Source: Verrucomicrobiota bacterium
GTDB lineage: Bacteria; Verrucomicrobiota; Verrucomicrobiae; Limisphaerales; UBA11358
Direction of reading: 5' to 3'
Assembly (NCBI GenBank): GCA_014860005.1
Contig: JACZKP010000069.1
Location: forward strand, 1-64,000
Length of the DNA stretch: 64,000 nt
Each line of letters begins with the position of its first letter. Position 1 is the first letter of the stretch. The position numbers were made by a program, and so were the translations under genes. Shown one piece after another: positions 42,667-51,766 of the stretch. A model generated the notes under the pieces. It had not been told where the DNA came from. It made no database searches and saw only the letters and a program-made list of their open reading frames with translations.

Positions 42667-45600
42667 ATGAACTTCTCCGACTACTTCATCCGTCGACCGA
42701 TTGTTGCGGCCGTGCTTTCGATTCTCATCGTCATTGCCGGCGGGCTCGCGTTCTTCGGGCTGCCCGTGACCGAGTATCCGCAGGTGGCGCCCACGACCGT
42801 CATGGTCCGGGCGAGTTATCCAGGCGCTGACGCCGAGGTTATGGCGGAAACCGTCGCCGCGCCGTTGGAACAAGCCATTAACGGAGTCGAGGACATGCTT
42901 TATATGAGCAGTCAGGCCGCGACGGATGGCACGCTGCAATTGACAGTGACTTTCGCGCAGGGCACTGACCCAGATCTGGCGCAGATCAACGTGCAGAATC
43001 GGGTGGCTCGGGCCCTGCCGCGGCTGCCAGCGGAAGTGCAGGCGCTCGGGGTCGTGACGGAAAAAACCTCGCCCGACATGCTGATGGTCGTTCACCTGAT
43101 CTCACCCGGGGAGCGCTACGATGCGCTGCATCTCGTGAACTACGCTCTCCTCAACGTGCGCGATACGCTGGCGCGGCTTCCCGGCGTGAATGACGTGCGG
43201 GTGTGGGGTGCCGGGGAATACAGCCTGCGCGTGTGGCTGGACCCGGAGAAACTTGCAGCCCGCGAACTCACGGCCCCCGAAATCGTCACGGCGATTCGCG
43301 AACAAAACGTGCAAGTGGCCGCGGGCACGCTCGGACAGCCGCCCCAGACTGGTGCGCCGTTTCAACTGACCGTAAAAGCTCCCGGGCGTCTGAAGTCCAC
43401 GGAGGAATTCGCGGACATTGTCGTGAAGGCGGGCGCCAGCGGTGAATTGACCCGCTTGCGGGATGTGGCCCGGGTGGAGCTCGGCGCCGATCAGTATGCG
43501 ATGCGCAGCCTGCTCAACAACCAACCTGCCGCAGCCATTCAAATTGTTCAAAAGCCGGGTACGAGCGCGTTGGAAGTCGCGCAACGGGTCCGCGAAACCA
43601 TGCAGGAACTCGAACGTGGTTTTCCCGAAAGCATCAGCCACCGGATTGCCTACGACCCGACCATTTTCGTGCGGGCCTCGCTGCGATCGGTAATCATCAC
43701 CTTGGGCGAAGCCATTCTGCTCGTGGTGCTGGTTGTCGTGCTGTTCCTGCAATCCTGGCGGGCGTCGCTCATTCCGCTGGCCGCGGTGCCGGCGTCCTTG
43801 ATCGGCACGTTCGCCATCATGCATTTGTTTGGATTCTCGCTGAACACGCTCTCCCTCTTCGGACTGGTGTTGTCGATTGGCATTGTCGTGGATGACGCGA
43901 TTGTCGTTGTTGAAAACGTGGAGCGGCATCTGGCGCGAGGTCTGTCCCCCACGGAGGCCACTCGGGCGGCCATGCGCGAGGTTACCGGTCCGATCATTGC
44001 GATCACTTCCGTGCTGGTGGCGGTGTTTGTCCCCACGGCCTTTCTAAGTGGGTTGACCGGGCAATTCTATCAACAGTTTGCCCTCACCATCGCCATCTCC
44101 ACCATCCTGTCGGCGATCAATTCGCTGACCCTCAGTCCGGCGCTTGCCGCGATACTGCTCAAACCGCATCAGGCCACAACCGATGCCCCGAGAGGCTGGA
44201 TGGGGGTTGCGCTGGGCTGGCTGTTCCGTCCCTTCAACCACTTCTTTGATCGCGCGGCGGTTCGCTACGTTGGAGGGGTGCGCCGCTTCGCGCGGGTCGG
44301 AGCGGTGGCCGCCGTGCTTTACCTCGGGCTTGGCGCGCTGACGTATCTCGGCTTCATGCGGACACCGGTGGGTTTCGTTCCCGCCCAGGACAAATACTAC
44401 CTCGTCGGCATTGCCCAGCTCCCGGATGCGGCTTCACTCGACCGCACGGAAGCCGTGGCGCGACAGATGACGGACATCCTGCGGGCGGAGCCGGGCGTGG
44501 ACAATGTCGTCGCGTTCCCGGGGCTCTCGATAAATGGATTTGCAAGCATCCCTAACGCCGCCGTGGTTTTCGTCATGCTCGATCCCTTCGATCAACGCGC
44601 CTCGCCCGAACTCGCGGCGGGCGCCATTGCCGGCCGCGTGAATCAAAAGCTCGGCGCCATTCAGGAAGGCTTCGCCGCGGTATTTCCGCCTCCGCCAGTG
44701 CCCGGGCTCGGCGCCCTGGGCGGCTTCAAGATGGAGGTCCAGGACCGCGGTGGGCACGGATCGGTGGCGTTGTTTGAGGCGACGCAAAAGCTGCTGACCG
44801 CAGCCAGCCAGCGCTCGGAGCTCGTCGGTTTGTTCTCCAGTTTCCAGGTCAACGTTCCGCAAGTCGGCCTGGATGTGGATCGCGACCGCGTGAAGGCGTA
44901 TGGTTTGGCGTTGAGCGACGTGCATGCGGCGCTGCAAGCCAACCTTGGCTCGTTGTATGTGAACGACGTCACCTTCTTTGGGCGAATCTATCGGGTGTTT
45001 GTGCAGGCAGATGCAACCTTCCGTTCTGACGAATCCGCCCTGCAACATCTCAAGGTGCGCAACCGCGAGGGCCAGTTCATTCCGCTCGCCTCCGTCGTCC
45101 AGGTGAAGACCGCCACCGGCCCGGATCGCATTATCCGCCACAATGCGTATCCGTCCGCCGACCTCAACGGCAACGCGGCGCCGGGCGTCAGCACCGGGCA
45201 GGCCCAAGCGTTGATGGAACAGCTCGCGCGGGAAGTTCTGCCCGCCGGGTTTTCGTTCGAGTGGACGGATCTGGCTTACCAGCAAAAACTCGCCGGTCAG
45301 AGTGGTGTGTGGATTTTCGGCCTGTGTGTGCTGTTCGCCTATCTGATTCTCGCGGCGCAGTACAACAGTTGGTCGCTGCCGCTGGCGGTCCTGCTCATCG
45401 TGCCACTGACGTTGCTCAGTGCGCTGGTGGGCGTGTGGCTCACTGGCGGCGACAATAATCTCTTCACGCAGATCGGCCTGGTCGTGCTGGTCGGACTCGC
45501 CGCGAAGAACGCCATCCTTATCGTCGAATTCGCCCGCGCCCGGGAAGACGAAGGCCTGGAACCGTTGGCGGCCGCTTTAGAGGCGTGCCGCCTGCGGCTG

Positions 45601-45846
45601 CGGCCCATCTTGATGACCTCGCTGGCCTTCATCATGGGCGTGGTGCCCTTGGTGTTGGCGAGTGGGGCGGGCGCAGAGATGCGTCACGCCATGGGCGTGG
45701 CGGTCTTTGCCGGCATGCTGGGCGTGACGTTGTTCGGCTTGTTCTTCACGCCCCTGTTCTATGTCGCGATTCGCAAGTTGGCTGGGAAAACCCAGCCGGT
45801 TGCTCAAACTCAACCCACTTCCACGGAGATCTTGAACCATGTATAA
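42667..45846 (+). CDS. RND efflux transporter, HAE1 family (AcrB/MexF-like)
   Basis: A 1059-residue proton-driven inner-membrane pump with the usual 12 helices and two large periplasmic loops. The start MNFSDYFIRRPIVAAVLSIL is canonical. Helix 4 has the proton-relay aspartates in GIVVDDAIVVVENVERHLAR, and helix 10 the Lys in VGLAAKNAILIVEFARARED. This group usually exports organic toxicants rather than metal ions, although it lies inside the metal island. Adaptor, pump and outer-membrane factor are in one operon; its end overlaps the next gene by eight bases. Confidence 0.95.
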   Translation: MNFSDYFIRRPIVAAVLSILIVIAGGLAFFGLPVTEYPQVAPTTVMVRASYPGADAEVMAETVAAPLEQAINGVEDMLYMSSQAATDGTLQLTVTFAQGTDPDLAQINVQNRVARALPRLPAEVQALGVVTEKTSPDMLMVVHLISPGERYDALHLVNYALLNVRDTLARLPGVNDVRVWGAGEYSLRVWLDPEKLAARELTAPEIVTAIREQNVQVAAGTLGQPPQTGAPFQLTVKAPGRLKSTEEFADIVVKAGASGELTRLRDVARVELGADQYAMRSLLNNQPAAAIQIVQKPGTSALEVAQRVRETMQELERGFPESISHRIAYDPTIFVRASLRSVIITLGEAILLVVLVVVLFLQSWRASLIPLAAVPASLIGTFAIMHLFGFSLNTLSLFGLVLSIGIVVDDAIVVVENVERHLARGLSPTEATRAAMREVTGPIIAITSVLVAVFVPTAFLSGLTGQFYQQFALTIAISTILSAINSLTLSPALAAILLKPHQATTDAPRGWMGVALGWLFRPFNHFFDRAAVRYVGGVRRFARVGAVAAVLYLGLGALTYLGFMRTPVGFVPAQDKYYLVGIAQLPDAASLDRTEAVARQMTDILRAEPGVDNVVAFPGLSINGFASIPNAAVVFVMLDPFDQRASPELAAGAIAGRVNQKLGAIQEGFAAVFPPPPVPGLGALGGFKMEVQDRGGHGSVALFEATQKLLTAASQRSELVGLFSSFQVNVPQVGLDVDRDRVKAYGLALSDVHAALQANLGSLYVNDVTFFGRIYRVFVQADATFRSDESALQHLKVRNREGQFIPLASVVQVKTATGPDRIIRHNAYPSADLNGNAAPGVSTGQAQALMEQLAREVLPAGFSFEWTDLAYQQKLAGQSGVWIFGLCVLFAYLILAAQYNSWSLPLAVLLIVPLTLLSALVGVWLTGGDNNLFTQIGLVVLVGLAAKNAILIVEFARAREDEGLEPLAAALEACRLRLRPILMTSLAFIMGVVPLVLASGAGAEMRHAMGVAVFAGMLGVTLFGLFFTPLFYVAIRKLAGKTQPVAQTQPTSTEILNHV

Positions 45847-47257
45847 GCTTGTCCTCATCCCTATCCTTGGCGCCGTCCTCACCGGCTGCGCCGTCGGCCC
45901 CAACTACCAACCACCGACCACCGCGACGCCGGCCACATTTGGCCGGGCGGCCACCAATCAGTTTGCGCCCGCCAACCCTGAGGCTCATTGGTGGGCAATG
46001 TTCGCGGATCCGACCTTGAACGAGTTGATCGCGCGCGCGGCGAAAAAGAATCACGACGTGAAGATTGCGGAAGCTCACTTGAACGAAGCGCGCGCGCTCC
46101 GCCGCGGGGCGCTTTGGGCCTTCGCCCCGCAGGGGGGAGTTTCAGGAAGATTCCAGCGCCGACAACTGGCGCTCCCCGAAGTGGCGGGCGCGAATCTCCC
46201 CTCGCGCCTCGGGAACACCTGGTCCACCGGCTTCGATGCCACCTGGGAAATTGACCTCTTCGGTCGGTTGCGGCGGTCAGCGGAAGCCGCTTCGGCCGAA
46301 GTGGGCGTAACAGGCGCACAACTCCGCGATGTGCAAGTGGCGCTACTGGCAGAAGTGGCGGCCAATTATTTCGGCCTCCAGGGCGCCCGCGATACGGTCG
46401 GACTCTTGCGACAACAACGGGAGTTGCTCGAACGCAGTTTGAACACCACGCAACTCCGCGTGGCCGCCGGCCGGGGCAGCGCCCTCGACACGGCGCGGGC
46501 GCAGGCGTTGCTGAAGGAAACGGAAGCCGCCGTGCCGCTGGCCGAACGCGAGGAAGCGCAGCATTTGCACCGGCTGGCCGTTTTGCTGGGGGAGCAGCCG
46601 GGTACATTCTCGTTGGCATTTGGTCCGCGTGAGACGGTCCAACCCGCCCGCCAGATTGCGATCGGGACCCCAGCGGAACTGCTGCGGCGCCGGCCCGACG
46701 TTTCTGCGGCGGAACGACAACTCGCTGCCGCCACCGCGCGGCTGGGCGTTCGCACGGCGGAGATGTTTCCCGAAGTCAGTGTCAGTGGATTCATCCGCTT
46801 GATCGGTAGCGAGGGGGTCAGCTTGGGTTCGGCGGCCAGTCAGGCGTGGGGAGTCGCGCCAACTGCGACGTGGCATGTGCTCAGTCTGGGAAGGTTGAAC
46901 GCCGTTCGCAACGCCAGTCGGTTCCAAGTCAATGCGGCGGTTGACCACTACGAGCAAACCGTGCTCCGCGCCTTGGAGGACATGGAAAACTCATTGCTGC
47001 GTTATCGCACGGCCGATGAACGGTTGCGGCTGCTCGGCGAGCGGCAGTCGGCGGCGGACCGCGCCCACCGCATCGCCCAGGACCAATACCAGGCCGGGGC
47101 CATCAGCTCCCTCGAAGCAACCGACGCCGAACGGACCGCCCTCGCGGCGGCCCGCGAAACCACGGTTGCCGCCACAGAGCATCGACTCGCCGTGGTGGCC
47201 GTTTACAAAGCGCTCGGTGGTGGATGGAATGATGAACAACTTTGGGCCCGCAAATGA
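45839..47257 (+). CDS. RND outer-membrane factor lipoprotein (NodT/OprM family)
   Basis: A 472-residue TolC-fold channel anchored by lipid: signal helix with lipobox VLTGC (Cys17) then AVGPNYQPP, the family hallmark. Two long helical repeats are visible (about 70-250 and 270-460; LNEARALRRGALWAF, TPAELLRRRPDVSAAERQLA, EQTVLRALEDMENSLLRYR). It overlaps the pump gene by eight bases, so the three-part pump is made as a unit. It converges with sigma copy 2, leaving 37 bases between the stops. Confidence 0.94.
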   Translation: MYKLVLIPILGAVLTGCAVGPNYQPPTTATPATFGRAATNQFAPANPEAHWWAMFADPTLNELIARAAKKNHDVKIAEAHLNEARALRRGALWAFAPQGGVSGRFQRRQLALPEVAGANLPSRLGNTWSTGFDATWEIDLFGRLRRSAEAASAEVGVTGAQLRDVQVALLAEVAANYFGLQGARDTVGLLRQQRELLERSLNTTQLRVAAGRGSALDTARAQALLKETEAAVPLAEREEAQHLHRLAVLLGEQPGTFSLAFGPRETVQPARQIAIGTPAELLRRRPDVSAAERQLAAATARLGVRTAEMFPEVSVSGFIRLIGSEGVSLGSAASQAWGVAPTATWHVLSLGRLNAVRNASRFQVNAAVDHYEQTVLRALEDMENSLLRYRTADERLRLLGERQSAADRAHRIAQDQYQAGAISSLEATDAERTALAAARETTVAATEHRLAVVAVYKALGGGWNDEQLWARK

Positions 47258-47294
47258 GCGGCACTGCGCGCACTCCCAAAATGCCGCCGATGAA

Positions 47295-47846
47295 TCAGTG
47301 GCAATGCGCCGCTTCACCGGACTCGCCGCACGTGCAATCCAGACAGCCATGTTTGCTGCAGGCGCGGCAGTTTTGGGCGAGGATTTCCCGCAAATGCTTC
47401 CGGGCGCGATGCAGGCGGACGGTGAGGTTGTTTTTCGTCACGCCGAGCTGGGCGGCAACGTCCGCAATCTCTTTGCCCTCCAGATCAATTTGTTGCAGGA
47501 GTTCGCGATATTGCTCGGGCACCGCGGGCAGCAGCCGCTTGAAACACTGGCAGAGCAGGCGTTCGTCGGCAGCGGTGGGCGCGTCCGGAAGTTCGTCCGC
47601 AAATCGTTCCAAGGCCCGACTGCGCACATCCCTGCGCCGGTAGAGATCAATGATGGAACGGCGCAAGATCCGGTAGAACCAGGCCACTGTGTCCTCCTCG
47701 TCCACCGGCTTTCGGTCTGCCGCCAACGCCTTTACAAGACTTTCTTGCACGAGATCCTCGGCCAGATGCGTGTCGCCGATGCGTTTGCGCGCGAATCCAA
47801 TGAAAGTCTGCAGATTCTTCAAGAGGGAATCTTCGACGTGATGCAT
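47295..47846 (-). CDS. ECF sigma factor with C-terminal Cys/His-rich metal-sensor tail (copy 2)
   Basis: A 183-residue paralogue of the sigma factor at 38658-39209, equal in length and highly similar in region 2 (AWFYRILRRSIIDLYRRRDV), region 4 (YRELLQQIDLEGKEIADVAA, QLGVTKNNLTVRLHRARKHL) and the tail CRACSKHGCLDCTCGESGEA AHCH. Differences cluster in the linker and in the helix before the recognition helix, so promoter preference may differ. It is transcribed divergently from the copA-like gene (291 bases apart), a position from which it could control both itself and copA. The Cys-rich tail suggests direct metal sensing as in CorE-type factors. Confidence 0.88.
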   Translation of the reverse strand: MHHVEDSLLKNLQTFIGFARKRIGDTHLAEDLVQESLVKALAADRKPVDEEDTVAWFYRILRRSIIDLYRRRDVRSRALERFADELPDAPTAADERLLCQCFKRLLPAVPEQYRELLQQIDLEGKEIADVAAQLGVTKNNLTVRLHRARKHLREILAQNCRACSKHGCLDCTCGESGEAAHCH

Positions 47847-48137
47847 GAGGTCATCTTAGGCGTGGCGTTTCCGGCGGGCAAGTTTAACGAGCAATTTGCC
47901 GTGTAATGGAATAATCATTGACGGTTGGTGGAACTGGAGTAGCACTGGTGAGGCCCTCCGCGCCTCCCGAATCTCCAGACCGAGCCACGAAGCTGAGCAC
48001 GGACTTGAGCGTTGTTATCATGGCCGGATCGCTTTGTTTCAATAACTTACGTGGACGGTGTAATAGAAATGACGGGTCTGCGTTTCCAGAGGTAAGAGAA
48101 GCACAAAAAGCTTCGACAACGAATAAAAGCACAGCCC
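47847..48137. promoter_or_regulatory. Divergent control region between sigma copy 2 and the copA-like gene
   Basis: A 291-base non-coding region that must hold the start signals for both flanking genes. It becomes AT-richer from about 48010 to 48120 (TTGTTTCAATAACTTACGTG and downstream). ECF-type boxes could not be identified with confidence by eye. Confidence 0.4.
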
Positions 48138-50732
48138 ATGAAAACTGATCCAATCTGCGGAATGACGGTGGACGAAACGACGGCGCTCCGTGCCGAGCGC
48201 GAGGGTGAGACGTTCTACTTTTGCAGCGAGCACTGCCGGAAGAAGTTCCTTTCGCAAAGCACGCCTGCCACAACGGACGGCGGTTGTTGCGGTGGAACGA
48301 AGGCCAAACCGTCCGATGCATCCGGGGATTGCTGCGGCGGCAAAGATGAGCACGACGACCACGTCAGCCACGAACACAAGCATGGGGCAAAGGAACATTC
48401 CTGCTGCAGCGGGAAGGTGAGTGGTGAAGCTCACACTCACGCGCACCACGACCATTCTCATCACGATCACGACCATGCCGCGGTAACGCCTTCCGCCGCA
48501 GCGAAATACTTTTGCCCGATGTGTCCCGGAGTGGAATCCGACAAGCCGGGTGATTGTCCGAAATGCGGCATGGCGTTGGAACGTAATCCCGCGTGGAAAC
48601 CCGCAGCGAAAACCATCTACACCTGCCCGATGCATCCCGAGATCGAACAGGATCATCCCGGGGATTGCCCGAAGTGCGGCATGGCGCTCGAACCCAAAAC
48701 CGTCGTCGCCGAAAGTGATGTTGAAGAGGACAACTCCGAATTGCGCGACATGACGCGCCGCTTTTGGATCGGCGGGGCTTTGGCATTGCCCGTTTTCCTC
48801 GTGGCGATGGCCCATCTCGTGCCGGCCTGGCGACATGCGGAATGGGCGGCTGGCGACGTTTCGCGCTGGGGACAATTTTTGCTGAGCACGCCGGTGGTGC
48901 TGTGGGCCGGCTGGCCGTTCTTTGTGCGCGGTTGGCGTTCTTTGCGGAATCGGAGTCTGAACATGTTTACGTTGATCGCCATCGGTGTTGGCGCGGCCTA
49001 TGTCTTCAGCGCAGTTGCAATGTTCTTCCCGCAAGTGTTTCCGGCCGGCTCGGGACATGGCGGCAAACCCGCACTCTATTTTGAAGCCGCGGCCGTCATC
49101 ACCGTGCTGGTGTTGCTCGGTCAGATGCTCGAACTCCGCGCCCGCCAACGCACCAGCGGCGCCATAAAAGCCTTGCTCGGTTTGGCGCCAAAAACCGCGC
49201 GTCGGGTCACGCCCGCAGGCGATGAGGAGGTTTCGTTGGATGTTGTGCAACCGGGCGACCAACTCCGCGTGCGTCCCGGCGAGAAGATTCCCGTGGATGG
49301 CGAAGTCGTGGAAGGCCGCACGTCCGTGGATGAATCCATGCTCACTGGCGAACCGCTGCCAGTGGAGAAAACGGTCGGAGCGAAAGTTTCCGGCGGCACG
49401 GTGAACACCACCGGCGGGATGATAATGCGGGCCGAACGCGTCGGCAGCGAAACGCTGCTGGCGCAGATCGTGAACCTCGTGGCGCAGGCGCAGCGAAGTC
49501 GCGCACCGATTCAAGCTCTGGCCGACAAGGTCGCGGCGTGGTTTGTGCCCGCCGTGCTCGTAATTTCCGCACTCACATTTGCCGCGTGGATGATTTGGGG
49601 ACCAGAACCGCGCCTCGCCTATGCGATTACCAACGCCGTGGCGGTTCTCATCATTGCGTGTCCCTGCGCGCTCGGATTGGCTACGCCCATGAGTGTGATG
49701 GTCGGCATTGGCCGCGGCGCGCAAATCGGAGTGCTCATTCGCAACGCCGAAGCTATTGAGAAGCTGGCTCAACTGAACACGCTGGCGGTGGACAAAACAG
49801 GCACGCTCACGGAAGGCAAACCGAAGCTCGTGCAAATTTTGCCGGTGAATGGATTCTCCGATACGGATCTCCTGCGACTCGCCGCATCATTGGAGCAGAG
49901 CAGTGAACATCCGCTGGCTCACGCGGTCGTGATGGCCGCTCGTGAACGACAGCTTCCGCTTGAAAGTGCTGTTGATTTTCAATCCACCACCGCCGGCGGC
50001 GTGACCGGCACCATCGGCGGATGTTTGGTGGCGGTTGGAAAAGCGGATTTCCTGCGCGACATCGGAGTGGCCGAAATCAGTGCGCTTGAATCACTGGCCG
50101 CCCCGCATCAAGCCGAAGGGGCCACCGCGATTCTGGTCGCCATCGCGGGCCGCCCGGCGGGAGTCCTGACGATCGCCGATCCCGTGAAAGCCACGACGCC
50201 GGAAGCGCTGGCGGAATTGCGCAAGCTTGGCGTGCAGGTGCTCATGCTCACCGGCGACAATCCGCGCACGGCCGAAGCCGTCGCCCGCAAGCTCGGTATT
50301 CAAGACTTTCAGGCTGGCGTCACGCCGCACGACAAACACGAGAAGGTAAAAGCCCTCAAAGCAGCGGGCCGGATTGTCGGCATGGCGGGCGACGGCATCA
50401 ATGACGCCCCCGCACTCGCGGCGGCGGATGTCGGTATCGCCATGGGCACCGGGACGGACATTGCCATGGAAAGCGCCGGCGTCACGCTGGTGAAGGGTGA
50501 TCTCATGGGCATCGTTCGCGCGATCCGACTGGGCCGGGCGATGATGCGAAACATCCGCCAGAACTTGGTGTTTGCCTTCGGCTACAATGCGCTCGGAATT
50601 CCGGTCGCCGCGGGCGTGCTCTATCCATTTTTCGGCGCGCTGCTCAGTCCCATCATTGCTGGCGCGGCCATGAGCTTGAGTTCTGTCTCGGTCATCGGCA
50701 ATGCCCTCCGGCTGCGAAAGGCAAAGCTATGA
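48138..50732 (+). CDS. copA: Cu(I)-exporting P1B-type ATPase with YHS and CPMHP domains
   Basis: An 864-residue ATPase pumping Cu(I) (or Ag(I)) from the cytosol. The N-terminus has a YHS domain (1-45), CCGG clusters, a His-rich stretch (about 75-118) and two heavy-metal-binding YHS-like CPMCP/CPMHP domains (about 119-190; [20 protein letters not shown]). Eight helices follow. The transport site is the CPC motif at 508-510 ([13 protein letters not shown]), the phosphorylated residue is D552 in DKTGTLTEG, with SSEHPLAHA and [16 protein letters not shown]. The last helices contain GYNALGIP and [12 protein letters not shown], the N-Y and M-x-x-S-S pattern of Cu(I) pumps. There is no classic CxxC ferredoxin-like domain; the YHS/CPMHP array replaces it. 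Confidence 0.94.
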   Translation: MKTDPICGMTVDETTALRAEREGETFYFCSEHCRKKFLSQSTPATTDGGCCGGTKAKPSDASGDCCGGKDEHDDHVSHEHKHGAKEHSCCSGKVSGEAHTHAHHDHSHHDHDHAAVTPSAAAKYFCPMCPGVESDKPGDCPKCGMALERNPAWKPAAKTIYTCPMHPEIEQDHPGDCPKCGMALEPKTVVAESDVEEDNSELRDMTRRFWIGGALALPVFLVAMAHLVPAWRHAEWAAGDVSRWGQFLLSTPVVLWAGWPFFVRGWRSLRNRSLNMFTLIAIGVGAAYVFSAVAMFFPQVFPAGSGHGGKPALYFEAAAVITVLVLLGQMLELRARQRTSGAIKALLGLAPKTARRVTPAGDEEVSLDVVQPGDQLRVRPGEKIPVDGEVVEGRTSVDESMLTGEPLPVEKTVGAKVSGGTVNTTGGMIMRAERVGSETLLAQIVNLVAQAQRSRAPIQALADKVAAWFVPAVLVISALTFAAWMIWGPEPRLAYAITNAVAVLIIACPCALGLATPMSVMVGIGRGAQIGVLIRNAEAIEKLAQLNTLAVDKTGTLTEGKPKLVQILPVNGFSDTDLLRLAASLEQSSEHPLAHAVVMAARERQLPLESAVDFQSTTAGGVTGTIGGCLVAVGKADFLRDIGVAEISALESLAAPHQAEGATAILVAIAGRPAGVLTIADPVKATTPEALAELRKLGVQVLMLTGDNPRTAEAVARKLGIQDFQAGVTPHDKHEKVKALKAAGRIVGMAGDGINDAPALAAADVGIAMGTGTDIAMESAGVTLVKGDLMGIVRAIRLGRAMMRNIRQNLVFAFGYNALGIPVAAGVLYPFFGALLSPIIAGAAMSLSSVSVIGNALRLRKAKL

Positions 50733-50941
50733 AGCACCTGCTTTGCTCTCGCGGAAAATGCTTATCTCGCGGCTGTTCAGGCTGGTGCATATTGTGCATG
50801 AAATTTCCTGATTGCCAGCGCCCGGCAATGGGGCGAAGATTTTTGCGGGATTTGGGCCGGACCGGGGTATGACAGGGGTGAGGCGCGGAATGAAGCGCTC
50901 CATCGAATTGAAGATTAAAAATTAACAAGCACATCAAACAC

Positions 50942-51268
50942 ATGAAAAACATTACCAAGTTCATCTGCCTGACTTTAGGGGCCGCACTCATCGCCACCGC
51001 CTCGGTGGCGCAGGCGGAATCCAAACCAATCGCCGACAAGGCCAAACCTGAAGCGAAGGCCAAGGCTTATCCCCTCGACACCTGTATCGTTTCCGATGAA
51101 AAGCTCGGCGCCGACCCGGCCATGAAAACCTTTGTATTCACCCATGCAGGTCAGGAAATCAAACTGTGCTGCAAGTCCTGCCAAAAGACGTTTAACAAGC
51201 ACACCGCCAAGTATCTCAAGAAACTTGCAGCCGCCGAAAAAGCCAAAAAGTCCGGCGACAAGAAGTGA
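50942..51268 (+). CDS. Exported YHS-like metal-binding protein
   Basis: A 108-residue protein with a signal peptide (ICLTLGAALIATASVAQA) and a short domain YPLDTCIVSDEKLG ... IKLCCKSCQKTFNKH. The C...CC-x2-C pattern resembles a small YHS-type metal site. It is a paralogue of the lipoprotein at 60314-60595, which has the same YPLDxCIVxDEKLG core. It probably binds copper in the periplasm between CopA and the CusCBA exporter. The C-terminus is Lys-rich. Confidence 0.8.
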   Translation: MKNITKFICLTLGAALIATASVAQAESKPIADKAKPEAKAKAYPLDTCIVSDEKLGADPAMKTFVFTHAGQEIKLCCKSCQKTFNKHTAKYLKKLAAAEKAKKSGDKK

Positions 51269-51324
51269 CGTGTGAATGCCAAGCGCGGATTTGCCGCGCG
51301 AAGCAACTCCATTAGATTATCACC

Positions 51325-51678
51325 ATGAAACGGGCAGCCGCCTTTATCCTCAGCCTGACAGTGATCTGGCTCCAGATGATGGCGTCTGCCCAAACGCTTT
51401 CCGGGGCGCACGCTTCCGGGGTCGAGCCGAAATGCGACTGTTGTGTGCAGAAAGAAGTTTGCCGCTGCTGCTGCGTCGCGCCAGTTGAACCAGACGCCAA
51501 ACCGCTCCCCGCGGTTCCGGTAGTCCCGAGTGCGACCTTTGATGTTTCCCTCCTGTTGCCCAAGCAAGTCGCTTGGCTGCTACCTGTGAGTGCGCCGGCA
51601 ATTGTTTCTTCCGCTGACAGTTCTTTCTTGTCTCCCGCCGTGCCGCTGTTCACGCGACATTGCGCCTTGCTGATCTGA
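51325..51678 (+). CDS. Small Cys-rich exported protein
   Basis: A 117-residue protein with a signal peptide (AAAFILSLTVIWLQMMASAQ). Residues about 37-52, CDCCVQKEVCRCCCV, contain eight Cys in sixteen positions; the remainder is Pro/Val/Ser-rich with no known fold. It looks like a periplasmic metal sponge. It is 56 bases after the YHS-like gene and 88 bases before the CusC-like gene, in the same direction. Confidence 0.7.
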   Translation: MKRAAAFILSLTVIWLQMMASAQTLSGAHASGVEPKCDCCVQKEVCRCCCVAPVEPDAKPLPAVPVVPSATFDVSLLLPKQVAWLLPVSAPAIVSSADSSFLSPAVPLFTRHCALLI

Positions 51679-51766
51679 TTCTTTCCCTGTAACGCCTGCA
51701 GTGTGTACCGCGCCGGTGCATTGCGTCCGTCCGTGTCGTTCGGCGCCGGAAGAAATCTAGATCCGC

